Below are positions 33,765-41,118 of a stretch of 47,651 nt of DNA, piece by piece. Within the stretch, counting starts at the first letter, position 1, and each line of letters opens with the position of its first letter. Origin of the DNA: a virus. The notes beneath the pieces are model-generated. The model made no database searches. It was not told where the DNA came from and was given only the letters and a program-made list of their open reading frames with translations. The stretch spans positions 1-47,651 of the IMG/VR virus record IMGVR_UViG_3300046674_000223. The stretch is one strand, 5' to 3'. Both the position numbers and the translations under genes were made by a program.

Positions 33765-34120
33765 TCTGGGACATCGACATCGCCCAGATCTTCGCCGAGG
33801 TCTGGGTCTCCATGCGTATCGCCTACTCATGGCCCAGGCACATCACCACGCGCTGGACCAGCCGGCCCAGGGGGAAGTCTCAGATCCTCCCGCTCCCGCG
33901 AAGCTGGTTAGGGGGTTGGGAGTCCACCCCCCCTTGCTCCCACCCCACACACACCGAAAGGCGCCACCATGCGCAAGCTCATTGCATCTGCCCTCCTCAT
34001 TGCTTCCCTCACGGGATGTGCAGCATCGACGCTGCCCGCCATACCCTCACCCGCCCCGTCCGTATCGGACACCGTGCTCGGCCCGGATCCCACGGAGGCC
34101 TACGCATGGGAGATCTTTGA
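33761..34120 (+). CDS. Protein read through a palindromic repeat into the lipoprotein gene
   Basis: ATG overlaps the upstream stop as ATGA. The first ~49 residues (MIWDIDIAQIFAEVWVSMRI, then SWPRHITTRWTSRPRG) look like a real small protein; the frame then enters the palindrome at 33911 (LGGWESTPP) and continues, with Pro/His-rich out-of-frame-like sequence, over the first 150 bases of the lipoprotein gene before stopping. The original stop may have been lost when the repeat arose. Only the N-terminal part is likely functional. Confidence 0.5.
   Translation: MIWDIDIAQIFAEVWVSMRIAYSWPRHITTRWTSRPRGKSQILPLPRSWLGGWESTPPCSHPTHTERRHHAQAHCICPPHCFPHGMCSIDAARHTLTRPVRIGHRARPGSHGGLRMGDL
33911..33933. 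repeat. Palindromic G/C repeat overlapping the end of an ORF
   Basis: GGGGGTTGGGAG then TCCACCCCCC; followed by CGAAAGGCGCCACC-ATG of the lipoprotein gene. Confidence 0.88.
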
Positions 34121-34286
34121 CCACGGAGGCGGAGCGGCAAAGCTCATCGTCAACCCTTCCCGCCCGTACAAGGTGGAGTTCATGGCCGCCACGCTGGAGT
34201 ACCCCTCATGGGCGGATGCCAAGGATGCGATCATCCCGGGCAAGGATGGGCGCTGGTACTGGTTCCACGCCACCTACCTCGACTGA
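33969..34286 (+). CDS. Lipoprotein (unknown function)
   Basis: 105 residues. Signal peptide MRKLIASALLIASLTGC with lipobox LTGC, cleavage before Cys17. A Pro/Ser linker then a small domain (YAWEIFDHGGGAAKLIVNPS, DAIIPGKDGRWYWFHATYLD). Surface lipoproteins in phages are sometimes superinfection-exclusion factors; that role is inference. Strong ribosome-binding site after a palindrome. Confidence 0.85.
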   Translation: MRKLIASALLIASLTGCAASTLPAIPSPAPSVSDTVLGPDPTEAYAWEIFDHGGGAAKLIVNPSRPYKVEFMAATLEYPSWADAKDAIIPGKDGRWYWFHATYLD

Positions 34287-34304
34287 CCCCTGTCAAGCCC
34301 ATTC

Positions 34305-34344
34305 TTGACATTGATTTGACATTGTCTTGACATTGTGGTAGAGT
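34305..34344 (+). promoter_or_regulatory. Iteron promoter P2
   Basis: TTGACATTG at 34305, 34316 and 34327, exactly 11 bp apart. TTGACA at 34316 with a 17-bp spacer and TAGAGT at 34339 is a near-consensus sigma-70-type promoter. It lies 19 bases after the lipoprotein stop and drives the next gene cluster. Confidence 0.85.
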
Positions 34345-34354
34345 AGTTCTCGTT

Positions 34355-34383
34355 GGGCCCGGTGTGTTCACTCCACCGGGCCC
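34355..34383 (+). promoter_or_regulatory. 5' leader stem-loop after P2
   Basis: Perfect 10-bp stem GGGCCCGGTG (34355-34364) and CACCGGGCCC (34374-34383), beginning a few bases after the predicted transcription start. Likely protects the mRNA 5' end; a palindromic repeat follows at 34398. Confidence 0.75.
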
Positions 34384-34397
34384 GACCCCCCACCACC

Positions 34398-34424
34398 AAG
34401 GGGGGTTGGACCCCCACCCCCCTT
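34398..34424. repeat. Palindromic G/C repeat in P2 leader
   Basis: AAGGGGGGTTGGACC then CCCACCCCCCTT, second hairpin in the P2 leader before the gene at 34452. Confidence 0.9.
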
Positions 34425-34451
34425 CCCCACCCCAGCCGAACGGAGCACGCC

Positions 34452-34688
34452 ATGCCGGACACACTCACTCCCGAACAGATCCGCTACTCCCACCTTGTGG
34501 ATGACAGCGAACGTCAGCGGACCCACGCACTGCGGACGATCCGCCGCCAGAATGTCCTGCTCGATGACGCTCTGCACGCTATCCGCAACGGCTCCTACGC
34601 TACGGCCGAGGAGTTTGTGGAGCGTGCGCTGGCCGCCCTCACTGCGGAGGCGGACCTGCTCGCCACCCGTGCTCCCCTGCCCGACTGA
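34452..34688 (+). CDS. Small helical protein (78 residues), unknown
   Basis: Starts MPDTLTPEQIRYSHLVDDSE; long amphipathic helices (ALRTIRRQNVLLDDALHAIR, EEFVERALAALTAEADLLAT) suggest a coiled-coil. First gene after P2; GAACGGAGCACGCC upstream. Confidence 0.78.
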   Translation: MPDTLTPEQIRYSHLVDDSERQRTHALRTIRRQNVLLDDALHAIRNGSYATAEEFVERALAALTAEADLLATRAPLPD

Positions 34689-34738
34689 TCCACGCTCCAC
34701 CCGCTGTACGGAATACACACGCAAAGACCCCCCACTTT

Positions 34739-34761
34739 GGGGGGTTGGACCTCCACCCCCC
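34739..34761. repeat. Palindromic G/C repeat, intergenic
   Basis: GGGGGGTTGGACC then TCCACCCCCC, followed by CTGAAAGCGAGCACACC-ATG. Confidence 0.9.
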
Positions 34762-34781
34762 ACCCTGAAAGCGAGCACACC

Positions 34782-35096
34782 ATGTCACGTTCCGGCACCA
34801 CTACCTACGTCACCGCCCTCCCCGAGTGCGACATTCACAAGTACGTCCTCGGCACCCCCGGAATCACCGCCAAGTACGACAAGCGGACCCGCACCGGACA
34901 GTGGGGGTATGTCTGCGAGGGATGCTTCCTCACGGAGACGGACGGCCAGCTCGGCACCGGCTACGGGCAGGAGCTGATCCTGGGCGAGCGCCCCACGCCG
35001 GACCGGCAGACGGAGGTCGCCGCCGCGCTGGCCGCCGGCGACCTGGCCGCGCTGGAGGATGCGATCGGCGACGGCGATCCGGCCGACTTCTTCTAA
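34782..35096 (+). CDS. Zinc-ribbon-like small protein (104 residues)
   Basis: TYVTALPECDIHKYVLGTPG and YVCEGCFLTETDG give C-x2-H and C-x2-C pairs, a plausible zinc site. The C terminus is helical and acidic (AALAAGDLAALEDAIGDGDP). Starts MSRSGTTT after the palindrome unit. Confidence 0.78.
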   Translation: MSRSGTTTYVTALPECDIHKYVLGTPGITAKYDKRTRTGQWGYVCEGCFLTETDGQLGTGYGQELILGERPTPDRQTEVAAALAAGDLAALEDAIGDGDPADFF

Positions 35097-35101
35097 ACCC
35101 C

Positions 35102-35127
35102 AAGGGGGGTGGGACTCCACCCCCCTT
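35102..35127. repeat. Palindromic G/C repeat, intergenic
   Basis: AAGGGGGGTGGGAC then TCCACCCCCCTT, then CGGAAGGCACACACC-ATG. Confidence 0.9.
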
Positions 35128-35154
35128 CCACCCCCACCCCGGAAGGCACACACC

Positions 35155-35433
35155 ATGACGGCCACCACCACGCTCCTGCGCACCGACTTCGCATCCACCA
35201 CTGACGTCCGCATCACCGATACGCCACGGTCCCCCTCCGCCACCGGCTACGGGCCGAAGATCCCCACCCGCTACATGCTGGAGTACGGGGGGCGCTGGCG
35301 CCGGGTCTACATGATGGTCTACGGGAACTCAGGCTCCCCCTACGTCCTGGTCCACGGACAGGTGCACCACCTGGATCTGGATACCGAATGGTTCATCCAG
35401 CTCTATGCCGAGGAGGCAGACCGTGGTCACTGA
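35155..35433 (+). CDS. Protein of unknown function (92 residues)
   Basis: Starts MTATTTLLRTDFASTTDVRI; beta-rich centre (RYMLEYGGRWRRVYMMVYGN, YVLVHGQVHHLDLDTEWFIQ). The C-terminal helix overlaps the next gene's start. No motif recognised. Confidence 0.75.
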   Translation: MTATTTLLRTDFASTTDVRITDTPRSPSATGYGPKIPTRYMLEYGGRWRRVYMMVYGNSGSPYVLVHGQVHHLDLDTEWFIQLYAEEADRGH

Positions 35434-35626
35434 ACACACCAACACCGTCTACAACTGCGCCACCTGCGCCGAACCCAAGGGCCGGCACCACCGCACCCAC
35501 GACTGGATGCACCTGCGGGGTGACTCGCTGTGCGATGACGCCGCCGAGCCCGTCCCCGTGCGCCTCCCGGTGCCCGCCCGGTATGATGCGCAGCTGGCGC
35601 TGCTCGACTACGTCCACCGCGACTGA
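35423..35626 (+). CDS. Zinc-ribbon-like small protein (67 residues)
   Basis: GTG at 35423 with GAGGAGG upstream, overlapping the previous stop. YNCATCAEPKGRHHRTHDWM gives CxxC and HH/H residues for a zinc site; the C terminus is RLPVPARYDAQLALLDYVHR. Confidence 0.75.
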   Translation: MVTEHTNTVYNCATCAEPKGRHHRTHDWMHLRGDSLCDDAAEPVPVRLPVPARYDAQLALLDYVHRD

Positions 35627-35647
35627 ACCACCACACACACCACCTTT

Positions 35648-35670
35648 GGGGGGTTGGGACCCCACCCCCC
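35648..35670. repeat. Palindromic G/C repeat, intergenic
   Basis: GGGGGGTTGGGACC then CCACCCCCC, before the start at 35691 (GAGAGGATCTTCCCC). Confidence 0.9.
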
Positions 35671-35690
35671 TGTTCGAGAGGATCTTCCCC

Positions 35691-36080
35691 ATGCCCAAGC
35701 TGCTCCCCGTGCACTACCAGACCCACCCGCTCACCGCCCACTGCGGCACCTCGCCGCTGGACCCGGACGTCAAGGCCATGATCGGCACCTCCGATCCCGC
35801 CGGCGTCACCTGCTCACGGTGCATCACCTCCCCCTCGATGTCCGGGATGGAGCCTGTCTCCCGTGAGGAGTACGGGGCGCTGGTCCGGCGGGCCCGCACC
35901 TCGCTCAGGGATGCGATCGAGCCGCTGGACGAGTGGATCGAGCGGACCCGGGCCGAGGACGAGGCGCACTTCCAGCGGATGCTGGCCCTCGATGAGTGGT
36001 ACCGGTCCACCCCCTGGTGGGACATCATCACCCGCAAGTACATCGCCCGTGCCATCTCCCGTGCCGAGGCCGGGGCATGA
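35691..36080 (+). CDS. Protein of unknown function (129 residues)
   Basis: Starts MPKLLPVHYQTHPLTAHCGT; AHCGTSPL and VTCSRCITS supply Cys residues for a possible zinc site, followed by helical REEYGALVRRARTSLRDAIE and a Trp-rich C terminus (EWYRSTPWWDIITRKYIARA). The stop overlaps the next start as ATGA. Confidence 0.75.
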   Translation: MPKLLPVHYQTHPLTAHCGTSPLDPDVKAMIGTSDPAGVTCSRCITSPSMSGMEPVSREEYGALVRRARTSLRDAIEPLDEWIERTRAEDEAHFQRMLALDEWYRSTPWWDIITRKYIARAISRAEAGA

Positions 36081-36346
36081 ACACCTTCACCGCCACCCTC
36101 CTGCTGGAGACCGGGCAGCTGCGCCACGTCCACATCATGGCACCCACCGCCCACGAGGCACGGAGAATCATCGCGTCCTGGATCGGCAAGCAGCACACCG
36201 ATGCGGTCCGTCTGGTGAACCTCGCCGGGGTGGGCATCACGCCGCGGCACCGTGCGCCCTCGCCCACGGCACAGCGCTCCCTGCTGGCGGCCATGATCTC
36301 GGCCGGCCTGCTCCTGCTCCTGCTCCTGCTCATCCTCACCCGCTAG
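36077..36346 (+). CDS. Tail-anchored membrane protein (89 residues)
   Basis: Small alpha/beta part (MNTFTATLLLETGQLRHVHI, ARRIIASWIGKQHTDAVRLV) then one C-terminal helix MISAGLLLLLLLLILTR. Coupled to the upstream gene. Confidence 0.75.
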   Translation: MNTFTATLLLETGQLRHVHIMAPTAHEARRIIASWIGKQHTDAVRLVNLAGVGITPRHRAPSPTAQRSLLAAMISAGLLLLLLLLILTR

Positions 36347-36351
36347 AAACC

Positions 36352-36377
36352 AAGGGGGGTGGACCTCCACCCCCCTT
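36352..36377. repeat. Palindromic G/C repeat, intergenic
   Basis: AAGGGGGGTGGACC then TCCACCCCCCTT, then GTAAGGAACACACC-ATG. Confidence 0.9.
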
Positions 36378-36399
36378 CCAACCACGTAAGGAACACACC

Positions 36400-37032
36400 A
36401 TGGGTTATGACATGTACATCAACGCCGAGCTGACCGAGGCCGAGGCGCTGGCCAAGGACGCCGCCGAGCAGCTGCGCAACGACGCGGTGAAGGCGCGGGA
36501 TGCACTGCCCGCCGAGCGCCGGAACACCCCCGAGTGGGAGGCGGCCCAGCAGAAGGTGATGGACGCCTTCGACCACGCCTCCACGTTCGACCTGAACTAC
36601 TTCCGGCTCAACATCTGGGGCATGGGCCGGTGCCGGGGCTACATGGAGGAGCGGGGCATGATCTACCACACCTCCAGCGCCGACGCCGGAGAGTGGCCCG
36701 ACTACGAGGAGCCGGAGCAGGCCGAGGGCGAGGACACGGACGCCTGGTATGCCCGCATCGACGAGTACGACGAGGCCCACAGCCAGCGCACCGCTCCGCT
36801 CCGGTCCTTCCATCCCGAGGGAGGGGACACCATCCCCTCGCACAAGTTCGGGTCCAATGACGGCTGGCTGGTCACGGAGGACGAGTGCAAGGCGGCGGCG
36901 ACAGTCAATGCGCTGGCCGATCCGCCGACCTTCATGGACGAGGACGGCGAGACGAAGCCGGTCGAATGGTGGCCGGAGTGGATCGCCTTCCTCGAACGGG
37001 CCGCCACGCACGGCGGCTTCCGGGTCCACTAA
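36400..37032 (+). CDS. MGYDMYI-type conserved phage protein (210 residues)
   Basis: MGYDMYINAELTEAEALAKD opens a conserved family of actinophages; further motifs YFRLNIWGMGRCRGYMEERG and PLRSFHPEGGDTIPSHKFGS, and WWPEWIAFLERAATHGGFRV. No catalytic motif is apparent. It is one of several related family types in this block (compare the gene at 42480), probably takeover functions. Confidence 0.82.
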   Translation: MGYDMYINAELTEAEALAKDAAEQLRNDAVKARDALPAERRNTPEWEAAQQKVMDAFDHASTFDLNYFRLNIWGMGRCRGYMEERGMIYHTSSADAGEWPDYEEPEQAEGEDTDAWYARIDEYDEAHSQRTAPLRSFHPEGGDTIPSHKFGSNDGWLVTEDECKAAATVNALADPPTFMDEDGETKPVEWWPEWIAFLERAATHGGFRVH

Positions 37033-37043
37033 CCAACCAACCC

Positions 37044-37072
37044 AAAGGGGGGGTGGGACTCCACCCCCCCTT
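37044..37072. repeat. Palindromic G/C repeat, intergenic
   Basis: AAAGGGGGGGTGGGAC then TCCACCCCCCCTT, then ACCGAAAGGATTGCC-ATG. Confidence 0.9.
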
Positions 37073-37087
37073 ACCGAAAGGATTGCC

Positions 37088-37456
37088 ATGATCGCCGCCA
37101 CCCTGCACGGACCCAGCTACGACTCCATCAACTACGACTTCGATTCGATCGAGGTGTTCGCCTCGCTCGAAGAGGTGATCGAGGCGCTGTTCGAGCGCTA
37201 CTCCTCCAACGGGCAATTCACCTGCGAGGCCGCCTACCTTGACGGGCACACCGACTCCACCTACTACCCGGCCTTCGACCCTGGCACCTACTTCACCTGC
37301 TACCGCATCGCCGACATCGAGGACGACACCGACCTCGAGGGCCAGCGGCTGGAAGCACACACCGCGGTGCACGGCGGCTGGCGGGACTACACCGTGACGC
37401 TGGTGCAGTCCGAGGAGGGCGCGCTGTCCGTCACGGTGGAGAAGGCAGGCATCTGA
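37088..37456 (+). CDS. Protein of unknown function (122 residues)
   Basis: Starts MIAATLHGPSYDSINYDFDS; an antirestriction-like small acidic protein with many Asp/Glu/Tyr (VFASLEEVIEALFERYSSNG, PAFDPGTYFTCYRIADIEDD). The stop overlaps the next ATG. No family recognised. Confidence 0.78.
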   Translation: MIAATLHGPSYDSINYDFDSIEVFASLEEVIEALFERYSSNGQFTCEAAYLDGHTDSTYYPAFDPGTYFTCYRIADIEDDTDLEGQRLEAHTAVHGGWRDYTVTLVQSEEGALSVTVEKAGI

Positions 37457-37626
37457 TGCACGGCCCGCCCCGCTGGCTCATGATCGTGGCCCTCGCCGGG
37501 AACCTGGCCTGCGTCCTGTTCGGGTCATGGCTGGAGCTGCGGCTGGCCTGCGCTGTCGGCGCCGGTATCCTGATCCGCTCCCTCGCCATACCCCGGGACA
37601 GGCCGGCGCGCCGTGTCCGCCGCTGA
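37456..37626 (+). CDS. Small membrane protein (56 residues)
   Basis: ATG overlaps the upstream TGA. Hydrophobic segments MIVALAGNLACVLFGSWLEL and LACAVGAGILIRSLAI, with a strongly basic C terminus (RDRPARRVRR). Predicted two-helix membrane protein. Confidence 0.7.
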   Translation: MHGPPRWLMIVALAGNLACVLFGSWLELRLACAVGAGILIRSLAIPRDRPARRVRR

Positions 37627-37708
37627 CCAGCGCCGGCACCTGAACCTGCTCATCCTCATCACCCTCATCAGCGCCCCGCTCCAGTGGGCGCTGGACCTGA
37701 TCATCTAA
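37613..37708 (+). CDS. 31-residue membrane peptide
   Basis: GTG at 37613 overlaps the previous gene. Encodes MSAADQRRHLNLLILITLIS and ends APLQWALDLII: basic start then one hydrophobic helix. Ribosome-binding site is weak; plausible by coupling. Confidence 0.5.
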   Translation: MSAADQRRHLNLLILITLISAPLQWALDLII

Positions 37709-37718
37709 GGAGAGATCC

Positions 37719-38285
37719 ATGGTTGCCAACCCCGAAGTCGGAGCGCCCAAGCTCCGCAAGTTCTACGTCACGTTCGGTGTGCAGTATGCCCACGAGCAAC
37801 ACCCCTACTGGCAGGGCGCCGACCCCGACGGCTGGCTGCTGGTGCTGGCGCCGGACGAGGAGGCCGCGCGGAACCTGGTGCGGACCTTCATCGGACTCAA
37901 GTGGGCGTTCCTCTACGACGCCTCACGGTTCAACGAGAGCGAGGACCGCCGCCACTTCCCGAAGGGGGAGCTGGCGCAGATCGACACCAACGGCGGGATC
38001 CGCACCGCCAAGGGGGGTGTACCCCCAACCCCCCGGTTCGGCACCTCCGACCCGGAGTACTACGGCACCGAGGCCGACGAGGTGGTGGCCGCCCGGATCG
38101 AGGGCCACCTCAAGGTGGACCCGGACACGGAGAAGTACGACGTCGAGTACGTCCACCGGGGCTGCCTGGCCGAGGGGCTGGAGCTGTTCAGCGGCATCAT
38201 GGAATCCGACGCCGCGGTGCTGGCCTCCGAGCTGGACTGGTCCGTGCCCTACGAGTGCCCGGTCTGCGAGGTGTCGATCACATGA
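37719..38285 (+). CDS. Two-part conserved protein with an in-frame palindrome linker
   Basis: 188 residues with AAGGAGAG before ATG. The N-terminal half (KFYVTFGVQYAHEQHPYWQG, ARNLVRTFIGLKWAFLYDAS) matches a conserved actinophage small-protein type. Bases 38010-38034, a complete palindromic repeat, are translated KGGVPPTPR; a second domain follows (YYGTEADEVVAARIEGHLKV, YECPVCEVS at the end, CxxC). This looks like two genes fused through the repeat. Confidence 0.82.
   Translation: MVANPEVGAPKLRKFYVTFGVQYAHEQHPYWQGADPDGWLLVLAPDEEAARNLVRTFIGLKWAFLYDASRFNESEDRRHFPKGELAQIDTNGGIRTAKGGVPPTPRFGTSDPEYYGTEADEVVAARIEGHLKVDPDTEKYDVEYVHRGCLAEGLELFSGIMESDAAVLASELDWSVPYECPVCEVSIT
38010..38034. repeat. Palindromic G/C repeat inside a reading frame
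   Basis: AAGGGGGGTGTACC then CCCAACCCCCC, in frame as KGGVPPTP between two domains. Confidence 0.9.
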
Positions 38286-38611
38286 GCATGTGGATGAGCG
38301 AGTACGAGATCGAGGAGATGCTCCGGTTCACCGCGATCCATGAACTGCCGGTCGCCCGGCGCGGTGCCGAGGTGCTGGCCCGGCTCATGGGCTGGACCAA
38401 CACCGTCTCGGACGGCTGGCCGTACTGGGCCAAGCCGTCCCGGTCGGCAGCCAAGCTGATGACCCTGCTCGACACCACCTACCGGGCCCACTACCGGGGC
38501 GGGCATGGCGACATATCCGAGGAGGACTTGAAGAAGGCGATCACCCCGATCAAGGCGTTCCTCACTCGCCAGGACGTGGACCCCGAGGACAAGGTGCGGA
38601 TCGTTGGCTAG
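38282..38611 (+). CDS. Protein of unknown function (109 residues)
   Basis: ATG overlaps the upstream stop. Helical: MSEYEIEEMLRFTAIHELPV, RGAEVLARLMGWTNTVSDGW and SEEDLKKAITPIKAFLTRQD. No known motif. Confidence 0.75.
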   Translation: MSMWMSEYEIEEMLRFTAIHELPVARRGAEVLARLMGWTNTVSDGWPYWAKPSRSAAKLMTLLDTTYRAHYRGGHGDISEEDLKKAITPIKAFLTRQDVDPEDKVRIVG

Positions 38612-38834
38612 GCCCGTGCACTACCGGGCCGGGGACTTCACCAAGTCCCGGGAGTTTCCCACCGCCTGCATGACCCGCGGCTTCTCCACCCCGGACACGG
38701 ATCTCGTGACGTGTCCGGGGTGCAGGGCCACCGTTCCGTTTGCCAAGGCAGAGCACGGCTACCGCGAGGTGGTCGAGGCGCTGCGCTACCCGAAGGAGGA
38801 CCACCCGTGCCTGCTGAACCAACGAACACCCTGA
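38604..38834 (+). CDS. Zinc-ribbon-like small protein (76 residues)
   Basis: TTG start at 38604 (GTG at 38616 is the alternative), both overlapping or abutting the previous gene. FTKSREFPTACMTRGFSTPD then LVTCPGCRATVPF supplies CxxC plus an upstream Cys; ends DHPCLLNQRTP. Confidence 0.65.
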   Translation: MARPVHYRAGDFTKSREFPTACMTRGFSTPDTDLVTCPGCRATVPFAKAEHGYREVVEALRYPKEDHPCLLNQRTP

Positions 38835-39349
38835 TCCATTTCCGCGACACCCCCGGTGACGCGAACGCCTGCGGCGCCCATCCCTCAGTGTTTGCCGCCA
38901 ACGAGTTCTCCCGCTCCCCGGGCCGGGTGACCTGCTTTGCCTGCCGCAAGTCCCTGACGTTCCGGGTGTTCCAGCTGGAGCGCGGGGGCGTGGACTTCAA
39001 CCCGGTCCACTGGATCAACCAGATGTGGCAGGCCGAGAACCAGCGGAAGGCGTATGCCTGCGGCCTGCGGCACGGCAACGGCTCCTCGATGCAGGAGGAC
39101 GTGGACTGTGTGGTCTGCCGCCGGGTCATCGACGCCGAGGCCGGGGGGGTCGAACCTCCGGCCCCGGTGAAACTCTCCGGAGTGATGCAGGAATCCCCTG
39201 AAATGCAGGCGCTGCACCGTGCCGGGCTGGCGCACATCGTCAAGCGCGGGCTCAACGCCGGGACCAACGACGCCGAGCACGAGGCGCTGACCGAGCTGGC
39301 CGACGCCCTCGGCCTGGTCTACGACGACGACAGCGAGAGCTACCACTGA
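38807..39349 (+). CDS. Multi-zinc-ribbon protein (180 residues)
   Basis: GTG at 38807 with GGAGGACCACCC upstream. GDANACGAHPSVF, VTCFACRKSL, YACGLRHG and VDCVVCRRVID give two pairs of C/H ligands. After a degenerate G/C palindrome (39139-39163, read AGGVEPPAP) a helical C-terminal domain follows (MQALHRAGLAHIVKRGLNAG). Zinc-ribbon DNA or RNA binding is inferred. Confidence 0.78.
   Translation: MPAEPTNTLIHFRDTPGDANACGAHPSVFAANEFSRSPGRVTCFACRKSLTFRVFQLERGGVDFNPVHWINQMWQAENQRKAYACGLRHGNGSSMQEDVDCVVCRRVIDAEAGGVEPPAPVKLSGVMQESPEMQALHRAGLAHIVKRGLNAGTNDAEHEALTELADALGLVYDDDSESYH
39139..39163. repeat. Degenerate palindromic repeat inside a reading frame
   Basis: GGCCGGGGGGGTCGA then ACCTCCGGCC, translated GGVEPP. 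Arms differ from the main family, so membership is uncertain, but position at a domain boundary is the same. Confidence 0.5.
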
Positions 39350-39355
39350 ACAACC

Positions 39356-39383
39356 AAGGGGGGTGGGACCCCACCCCCCCCTT
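39356..39383. repeat. Palindromic G/C repeat, intergenic
   Basis: AAGGGGGGTGGGAC then CCCACCCCCCCCTT, then CCTGAAAGGACGCCCATC-ATG. Confidence 0.9.
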
Positions 39384-39401
39384 CCTGAAAGGACGCCCAT
39401 C

Positions 39402-39683
39402 ATGGCAATCGAAGAGACCGACTCCGGTGCGCTGGTCATCACCGGCCCGGACATTGACACCTACGCCCTGCTCACCCTGGCCCATGCGCTGGCGATGAAG
39501 ATCAACCACGGCATGGAACTCTCCCGCATCCCGGCGCTGCAGGGGGCGAAGAACCTGGGCATCATCCCGAGGGACAAGCGCGGCAACACCAAGACGGCGC
39601 TGCGCCTGACGGTCCAGAAGCTCCGTGAGGTGCGCCCCGACTACGAGCCCACCGCGCTGATCACCAAGGCGCTGGTCAAGTGA
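39402..39683 (+). CDS. Small protein (93 residues), unknown
   Basis: MAIEETDSGALVITGPDIDT then helical YALLTLAHALAMKINHGMEL and LTVQKLREVRPDYEPTALIT. Stop overlaps the next GTG start. No motif recognised. Confidence 0.78.
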   Translation: MAIEETDSGALVITGPDIDTYALLTLAHALAMKINHGMELSRIPALQGAKNLGIIPRDKRGNTKTALRLTVQKLREVRPDYEPTALITKALVK

Positions 39684-40282
39684 AGATCGAGGAGGTCTAC
39701 CACCTGGCCGCGATCACGGACGAGTTGCTGCCGGCGTGCCGTGCCCACCTGACACCGCACGTCTCGCCCCTGCCCACCCTCGACAGGCCCAAGGTCAACT
39801 GCCCGGACTGCCTGCGGATCATAGACCAGAGGCCGCTGACCCTCGGGGAATACTGGGCCGCCGGCCAGGCGGTGCACTACATCCGCACGGTGGACTGGGC
39901 CGCGAAGAACAGCGCGCCCTACCGGTGCGGGGCGATGACCGGGCACGCCTCCACCAGCCGGGAGGATGTCACCTGCTCCGACTGCCTCGATCTGCTGGAT
40001 GGGGGGTGGGACCCCAACCCCCTCCACACTCCGCCGAGGATGGAGAACGCGAACGGCCTGACCGACGGGGTGTTCACCTTCCATGACACCCACATCCAGG
40101 GCGCCACGCTGGAGGTGGTGCCGCAGACCACCGGCAACGTCGAGATCAGCATCACCTACGGACCCGACGACGGATACCTGTTCACTCTCCACCACCTGGA
40201 CCGGGCCGACCTGCTCCGGGCCCTGCTCCACGACTTCCACTACTCACCCGAAAGGGGTGGCCCGCATGACGAGACAGATTGA
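39680..40282 (+). CDS. Zinc-ribbon protein fused to a second domain through a palindrome
   Basis: 200 residues, GTG start in a GTGA overlap. The N-terminal 110 residues hold VNCPDCLRI, YRCGAM, TGHAS and VTCSDCLDLL, a multi-Cys zinc-ribbon. Bases 40001-40022 (palindrome) are read GGWDPNPL; 18 bases later GAGG-ATG at 40040 could itself start a separate protein (MENANGLTDGVFTFHDTHIQ). The element-RBS-ATG unit survives although the reading frame runs through. Confidence 0.8.
   Translation: MKIEEVYHLAAITDELLPACRAHLTPHVSPLPTLDRPKVNCPDCLRIIDQRPLTLGEYWAAGQAVHYIRTVDWAAKNSAPYRCGAMTGHASTSREDVTCSDCLDLLDGGWDPNPLHTPPRMENANGLTDGVFTFHDTHIQGATLEVVPQTTGNVEISITYGPDDGYLFTLHHLDRADLLRALLHDFHYSPERGGPHDETD
40001..40022. 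repeat. Palindromic G/C repeat inside a reading frame
   Basis: GGGGGGTGGGACC then CCAACCCCC, in frame as GGWDPNP, followed by GCCGAGG-ATG in the same frame. Confidence 0.88.
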
Positions 40283-40481
40283 GATCGACTGGTTCCACAC
40301 CGAGACATTCACCGCCACGGTCGAGGTGGACGATGACTTCGACCTCGCCGCAGATGATGCGGACGAGGTGCTGGAGGAGATCATCACTGGCATGGACCAG
40401 CCCGAGTTGAGCGCGGCCTTCACCGGCTGCCTCGAACGGGAGATCACCGGCAAGAAGGAGGTAGGCAGTGATCAAGTTTGA
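40266..40481 (+). CDS. Small acidic protein (71 residues)
   Basis: ATG within the end of the previous gene, AAAGGGG upstream. MTRQIEIDWFHTETFTATVE then VDDDFDLAADDADEVLEEII and a CxxxE tail. The acidic, beta-start composition would suit a DNA-mimic or inhibitor, but that is speculation. Confidence 0.7.
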   Translation: MTRQIEIDWFHTETFTATVEVDDDFDLAADDADEVLEEIITGMDQPELSAAFTGCLEREITGKKEVGSDQV

Positions 40482-41118
40482 GATCAACGAGTTCCCGTTC
40501 GCGCTGACCAACGACCAGTGGGCCACGGCCACCGGGATCATGAGCCAGGACTGGACCCGGGACTACGACATCGTCGAGGGCGATCAGGGCCACGGCCTGG
40601 TGTGGCTCTGGGTCCACTACGGCGACGCCGAAGGTCTGGTGCCCAGCCGCTACTGGATCGAGGCGGACGGCAACGTCTCCCTGGTCGAGGACGTGGACTG
40701 GGACTGGGACGAGGGGGGTGGGAACCCAACCCCCCAGCCGGAACGGGTCGAGATGGATGCGCTCTATCCCCACGGCCCCGGCGAATCCGCCGAGGCGTGG
40801 ACGAACCGGGTCCTCTCCCACTCCGCCGAGCATGGGGTGAACCGGCAGTGCTCGCTGGGCTGGCACGGGGAATGCTCCGACCGCTCCGGGGAAACCTGCC
40901 GGTGCCTGTGCCACGACGATGCCACCCGCTGGTTCTCGGTCGAGGGTGACATCACCAGGGACGGTGCGCCGTTCGTCCTCCGGGCAGAGCAGGGCAAGCA
41001 GCGCTGGCCGGCCAAGCCGGACGACCCGGCCACCATGTGGGCGGTATGGATCATGGCCACATCCGACGAGGACGCACGAATCCGAGCTATCAAGAAAGAG
41101 GAGGCCCGCCGTGGCTAA
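40468..41118 (+). CDS. Two-domain protein with in-frame palindrome and Cys-rich half
   Basis: 216 residues; GTG at 40468 after a perfect AAGGAGG. N-terminal domain (KFEINEFPFALTNDQWATAT, VWLWVHYGDAEGLVPSRYWI) then bases 40713-40735, the palindrome, read EGGGNPTPQ. The second domain starts at a Met (MDALYPHGPGESAEAWTNRV) and has GWHGECSDRSGETCRCLCHD, a Cys/His cluster for zinc. The layout suggests a fusion at the repeat. Confidence 0.8.
   Translation: MIKFEINEFPFALTNDQWATATGIMSQDWTRDYDIVEGDQGHGLVWLWVHYGDAEGLVPSRYWIEADGNVSLVEDVDWDWDEGGGNPTPQPERVEMDALYPHGPGESAEAWTNRVLSHSAEHGVNRQCSLGWHGECSDRSGETCRCLCHDDATRWFSVEGDITRDGAPFVLRAEQGKQRWPAKPDDPATMWAVWIMATSDEDARIRAIKKEEARRG
40713..40735. repeat. Palindromic G/C repeat inside a reading frame
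   Basis: GGGGGGTGGGAACC then CAACCCCCC, in frame as GGGNPTP, followed 16 bases later by an in-frame ATG. Confidence 0.88.
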
